DNA of 64,000 nt from Streptomyces beihaiensis. GTDB taxonomy: Bacteria > Actinomycetota > Actinomycetes > Streptomycetales > Streptomycetaceae. Below are positions 61,237 through 64,000 of this stretch, one piece after another. Both the position numbers and the translations under genes were made by a program. Every line of letters starts with the position of its first letter. The stretch's first letter is position 1. A model generated the notes under the pieces. It was given only the letters and a program-made list of their open reading frames with translations. It made no database searches and was not told where the DNA came from. The stretch is from contig NZ_JAPHNL010000277.1 of the NCBI RefSeq assembly GCF_026274175.1, forward strand, positions 1-64,000. Direction: 5' to 3'.

Positions 61237-61685
61237 GCCGTGCGCCGCCCCGCCGGTCCCGCGGTCGTGGATCTTCGCGGTGTCGTTTTCGCGCGCCGCT
61301 GAGCCGACCGCGCGTCACCGCGGCATCAAAGACGCGACAAGACTGCCGGATTCCGGCAGTGCGCGCGCACCCGCCGCTCCCTGATGATGGAACGGCACCA
61401 CGGGGGAGCGGGGGAGGGGCCTCACCGCCGGGTCTCCACACGGAGACCCGGCGAAGGGGCCGAACATCCTGGTGCGCCAACCCCGAATCCCGGCCCCTCG
61501 CGAGCGACACGGACCACCGCCGACCCCGGACCGGACGGCCCCGCGACCCGTTCCCGCTGCCGGGCCCCGGCAGCCGAACCCCGACCCGCCCGCCGCCGTC
61601 CGCCCCACGTGCGATAGAAAGACGCCAGGAATCCGTCAGACGTCAGGGAGCCGGCAGGGGGCCGGGCAGGAGCACGGGGGTCGCG
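61237..61685. other. 449-base divergent regulatory region, TrkA-like versus PucR-type gene
   Basis: No convincing gene, although long frames cross it. It contains the 44-base block shared with the flotillin promoter (61321-61364), about 85 bases before the TrkA-like start and 320 bases before the regulator start. The remaining 320 bases are GC-rich and I see no further repeat in them. Confidence 0.6.
61321..61364. promoter_or_regulatory. shared promoter block, copy 2 (TrkA-like/PucR)
   Basis: CGGCATCAA at 61321-61329, then a perfect nine-base dyad ACTGCCGGA-T-TCCGGCAGT (61342-61360), then GCGC. Aligned without gaps to 51551-51594 it is 33/44 identical, with the two elements the same distance apart. 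Probably an operator recognised by the adjacent PucR-type protein (inference). Confidence 0.55.
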
Positions 61686-62750
61686 ATGAGCGGGCGGGAA
61701 CAGGCGATGGCCGAGGAGTACGTGGCCGGATACGCGGGACTGCTCACCGACGCCTGCGCGACCGGACGCCGTCTGACCCGCGACGAACTCGACTCGCGCC
61801 GCGCCCTCGGCGAACGGGCCGCCGAGTCCGGGCTCGGCCTGCGCGCCCTCGTCGGCGCGCACCTCGCCGAGACCCGCGCCCACTGGCCGACCGCCGCCAC
61901 CTCGCCCACCAGCGTCCTCGCCGCGGTCGAACAGGCCATAGACGCCTTCGCCGAGGGATACGAACGGGCACAGCGGCTCGCCGTGCGGCAGGAGGAGGCG
62001 GCCCGCCGCGAGTTCATCGACGACCTGCTCTACGGCCGCAGCGACCTGGGCCGCCTCGTCGAGCGCGCCGAGCGGTTCGGCCTGCGCCTGTCCCACGAGC
62101 ACGCCGTCGCGGTCGCCGAGGGAGCGCGCGCGTACGAGGAGGGCGACCCGGCGCCGCGCAGCGTCGAGCGCGCGATGATCACCCGGTTCGGCGACCGCAG
62201 CATCCTGCTCACCACCAAGGACGGGCGTCTCGTCTGCGTGGCCCCCGGCGACCAGGACGAGGTCCTCGCCTTCTTCGCCAAGCACGCCTACGCCGCCACC
62301 GACGGCGGCCACGTGGCCATCGGCCGCGCCCAGCAGGGCCCCGGCGGCGTCGTCCAGTCCTACGAGGAGGCGCTGAGCACCCTCGAACTCGCCGAGCGGC
62401 TCGAACTGGACGAACCGGTGCTGCGCGCCGCCGACCTGCTCGTCTATCCCGTGCTCACCCGCGACCGGCAGGCCATGGCCGACCTGGTGCGCACCACGCT
62501 CGGGCCGCTGCAGCGCGCCCGCGGCGGCGCCGAGCCGCTCATCGACACGCTCTCCGCCTACTTCGACTCGGGCTGCGTCGCCGCGGAGGCCGCCCGCCGC
62601 CTCGCGCTGAGCGTGCGCGCGATGACGTACCGCCTGGAACGCATCCACAAGCTGACCGGCGCCGACCCGTCCGACCCGATCCACCGCTACACCCTGCAGA
62701 CCGCCGTGATCGGCGCCCGCCTCCTGGACTGGCCCAACCGCCAGCTGTGA
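61686..62750 (+). CDS. PucR/CdaR-type transcriptional regulator
   Basis: A 354-residue regulator: an N-terminal all-helical sensor-like domain (1-115, RsbRD-like; LRALVGAHLAETRAHW), a central GGDEF-like domain (about 120-270, with HVAIGRAQQGPGGVVQSYEE) and a C-terminal PucR-type helix-turn-helix (about 290-350; AEAARRLALSVRAMTYRLER), followed by DPSDPIHRYTLQTAV typical of the family. The ATG at 61686 (MSGREQAMAEEYV) has GGGGG upstream. It diverges from the TrkA-like gene. By position it is the best candidate regulator of that gene and, through the shared block, of the flotillin operon. Confidence 0.9.
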   Translation: MSGREQAMAEEYVAGYAGLLTDACATGRRLTRDELDSRRALGERAAESGLGLRALVGAHLAETRAHWPTAATSPTSVLAAVEQAIDAFAEGYERAQRLAVRQEEAARREFIDDLLYGRSDLGRLVERAERFGLRLSHEHAVAVAEGARAYEEGDPAPRSVERAMITRFGDRSILLTTKDGRLVCVAPGDQDEVLAFFAKHAYAATDGGHVAIGRAQQGPGGVVQSYEEALSTLELAERLELDEPVLRAADLLVYPVLTRDRQAMADLVRTTLGPLQRARGGAEPLIDTLSAYFDSGCVAAEAARRLALSVRAMTYRLERIHKLTGADPSDPIHRYTLQTAVIGARLLDWPNRQL

Positions 62751-62783
62751 CGGGCGCCTCAGCAGGCACCGCGGGAGCGGGCC

Positions 62784-63548
62784 CTAAGGACGGACCACGG
62801 TCAGCAGATCCACCAGGTACGCCTCCTCCACCCGCCCGTCGGGGAAGAGCCCGGCGAGCAGCGCACGCTCCGCGTCGCGAAAGGCCCGCACGCGGCCGGG
62901 GTCGTCGAGCACCAGGAACACGGAGTGGCTGGTGATGTTGTCCAGGTGGGTGTCGATGTCGACGCTCCGGCTCCAGGGCAGCAGCCTCCGGTCGGCCGAC
63001 AGGCCCTCCAGGCCGGCGAGGCGCAGGGCGCGCACGGCGTCGGGGTGCGGGCGGTCCTCGGGTTCGATCCCGCAGAGATCGGCGATGCGCTCGTCCTGTT
63101 CGAGCAGCCACGGCACGTTCGGCGCGCCCGTGTTCCACCACAGCGCGAGCACCCCGCCCGGCCGCAGCACCCGCAGCGCCTCGGGCACCGCGCGGGCGGT
63201 GTCCGTCCAGTGCCAGGACTGGGCGTACGTGATGAGGTCGGCGCTGCCGGTGGCGAGCGGCAGCGCGTTGCCGTCGCCGCGCACCAGCGGCACGCCGGGC
63301 AGTGTCCTGCGGAACTCGGCGGCCATGCCGTCACCGGGCTCCACGGCGAGCACGTCGGCGCCGCGCCCGCGCAGCAGGGTGCTGGCGATCCCGGTCCCGG
63401 CACCGACGTCGACGGCCCGCAGCCCCGCGAGCGTGCGCCCGCACGCCTCCTCGACCGCATCGAGGACGGACGCCGGGTAGGAGGGCCGGCCGGCGGCGTA
63501 CCGGGCGGCCGCCCGGTCGAAGGAGCGGGCGCGGGACGTCGTCGTCAT
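62784..63548 (-). CDS. class I SAM-dependent methyltransferase
   Basis: A 254-residue methyltransferase of the Methyltransf_11 type: N-terminal SFDRAAARYAAGRPSYP, motif I AVDVGAGTGIASTLL (near 45), VLAVEPGDGM (acidic loop), ITYAQSWHWTD near 108 (a WHW signature common in this actinobacterial subgroup) and VLRPGGVLALWW. The ATG at 63548 (MTTTSRARSFDR) is preferred over upstream frames because the family N-terminus begins here. It is convergent with the PucR gene, 33 bases between stops. Substrate unknown. Confidence 0.88.
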   Translation of the reverse strand: MTTTSRARSFDRAAARYAAGRPSYPASVLDAVEEACGRTLAGLRAVDVGAGTGIASTLLRGRGADVLAVEPGDGMAAEFRRTLPGVPLVRGDGNALPLATGSADLITYAQSWHWTDTARAVPEALRVLRPGGVLALWWNTGAPNVPWLLEQDERIADLCGIEPEDRPHPDAVRALRLAGLEGLSADRRLLPWSRSVDIDTHLDNITSHSVFLVLDDPGRVRAFRDAERALLAGLFPDGRVEEAYLVDLLTVVRP

Positions 63549-63622
63549 CGGCCCATCATGGACCGCCGACACGGTGCCCGGCGGGGGCTTTTCCGAAATG
63601 CTGGGGCACGGCCCCCGGCGGG

Positions 63623-64000
63623 TCAGCCCGGCAGGCCGTCGCCCAACGGCAGCCGCATCAGCGTGAGATCGAGCCAGCGGCCGAACTTCGTGCCGACCTC
63701 GCGCACCGTGCCCGCCACCTCGAAGCCGTGCCGCTCGTGGAGCCGGACCGACGCGGTGTTGCCGGACTCGATGCCCGCGACCATGACATGCAGCCCCGCC
63801 TCCCGTGCGGACGCCACGAGGGCGCCGAGCAGCGCGGAGCCGATGCCCCGGCCGTGATGGCCGTCGGCGACGTAGACCGAGTTCTCGACCGTGTGCCGGA
63901 AACCCGAGTACGACTTCCACGGACCGTAGACGCCGAAGCCGACGATCTCGCCGTCGTGGTCGGCCACGTAGGCGGATCCGCGCGCCAGATGCCCGGCGAG
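63623..64000 (-). CDS. GNAT acetyltransferase, phosphinothricin-acetyltransferase-like, N-terminus outside window
   Basis: The C-terminal 125 codons are in the window; the frame stays open through base 64000. It shows VGFGVYGPWKSYSGFRHTVE, then SVYVADGHHGRGIGSALLG (acetyl-CoA loop G-R-G-I-G) and MVAGIESGNTASVRLHERHG, followed by EVGTKFGRWLDLTLM, the typical end of Pat/Bar-family N-acetyltransferases. These acetylate phosphinothricin-like or methionine-sulfone-type amines; the natural role is often general. It is 74 bases upstream of the methyltransferase on the same strand. Confidence 0.88.
   Translation of the reverse strand, partial: LAGHLARGSAYVADHDGEIVGFGVYGPWKSYSGFRHTVENSVYVADGHHGRGIGSALLGALVASAREAGLHVMVAGIESGNTASVRLHERHGFEVAGTVREVGTKFGRWLDLTLMRLPLGDGLPG

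Noticed and set aside
63050-63080. GGTTCGATCCCGC resembling a tRNA T-loop
   Set aside because: It lies inside the methyltransferase coding region, and no acceptor, D or anticodon stems surround it.

Overview
The window is a piece of a Streptomyces chromosome. This is inferred from the very high GC content with G/C in nearly every third codon position, from GGAG-type ribosome sites with frequent GTG starts, and from gene families typical of the genus: MurT/GatD, an RppA-type type III polyketide synthase, a conservon (roadblock/DUF742/GTPase), GlxA-like radical copper oxidases, PadR/TetR/MarR/PucR regulators and an actinobacterial class F sortase. I saw no tRNA, rRNA, CRISPR array, transposase, integrase or phage gene. 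Most genes look like ordinary chromosomal core or accessory genes, but two loci are visibly decayed.

Layout. 0-6 kb holds housekeeping and envelope genes: a partial epimerase-like gene, plsC, a CtaG-type oxidase assembly factor, pfkA, the murT-gatD pair that amidates lipid II, and def. 6-10 kb holds a TetR/acyl-CoA dehydrogenase divergent pair and an rppA-momA (tetrahydroxynaphthalene to flaviolin) pair. 10-16 kb has an SNF2 helicase coupled to a SWIM protein, then a membrane fatty-acid desaturase behind two abutting dyads. 16-22 kb has PadR with an alpha/beta hydrolase, a methyltransferase, a broken conservon, an F420/FMN-type oxidoreductase, an intact roadblock gene and tesB. 22-30 kb has a Ski2-like helicase, a DUF457-type membrane protein, a heterodimeric ABC exporter with one dead ATP site, and an L,D-transpeptidase lipoprotein. 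30-39 kb has a 975-residue FAD/Fe-S D-lactate-type dehydrogenase, MarR with an ABC exporter, mltG, a flavin monooxygenase, a YjbQ protein and a TerD-like protein. 39-43 kb has a STAND ATPase and a sortase with a likely surface partner.

43-47 kb carries an ion-transport operon (CPA1 antiporter plus ArsB/NhaD permease) divergent from a MarR gene. 47-49.5 kb has an intact GlxA-like oxidase facing the internally deleted remnant of a second one. 51.4-62.8 kb forms a coherent membrane and ion island: a ClC channel with CBS tail, a small YqiJ-like membrane protein, a flotillin, a 1,632-residue DUF3686-type AAA+ ATPase, a two-TrkA-domain membrane protein with a degenerate pore loop, and a PucR-type regulator. 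The window ends with a methyltransferase and a truncated GNAT gene.

The most interesting signal is in this last island. The ClC/flotillin divergent region (51551-51594) and the TrkA/PucR divergent region (61321-61364) share a 44-base block that is 33/44 identical without gaps and centred on TGCCG-N5-CGGCA. The same dyad core recurs between the CPA1 antiporter and its MarR neighbour (46361-46375). This suggests a small regulon joining ion transport, the flotillin and the giant AAA+ ATPase, possibly controlled by the PucR-type protein. The other notable signals are two gene-decay scars (a conservon that lost parts of two genes, and a glxA-type gene that lost its whole middle) and several start-region oddities (momA, SNF2, mltG).
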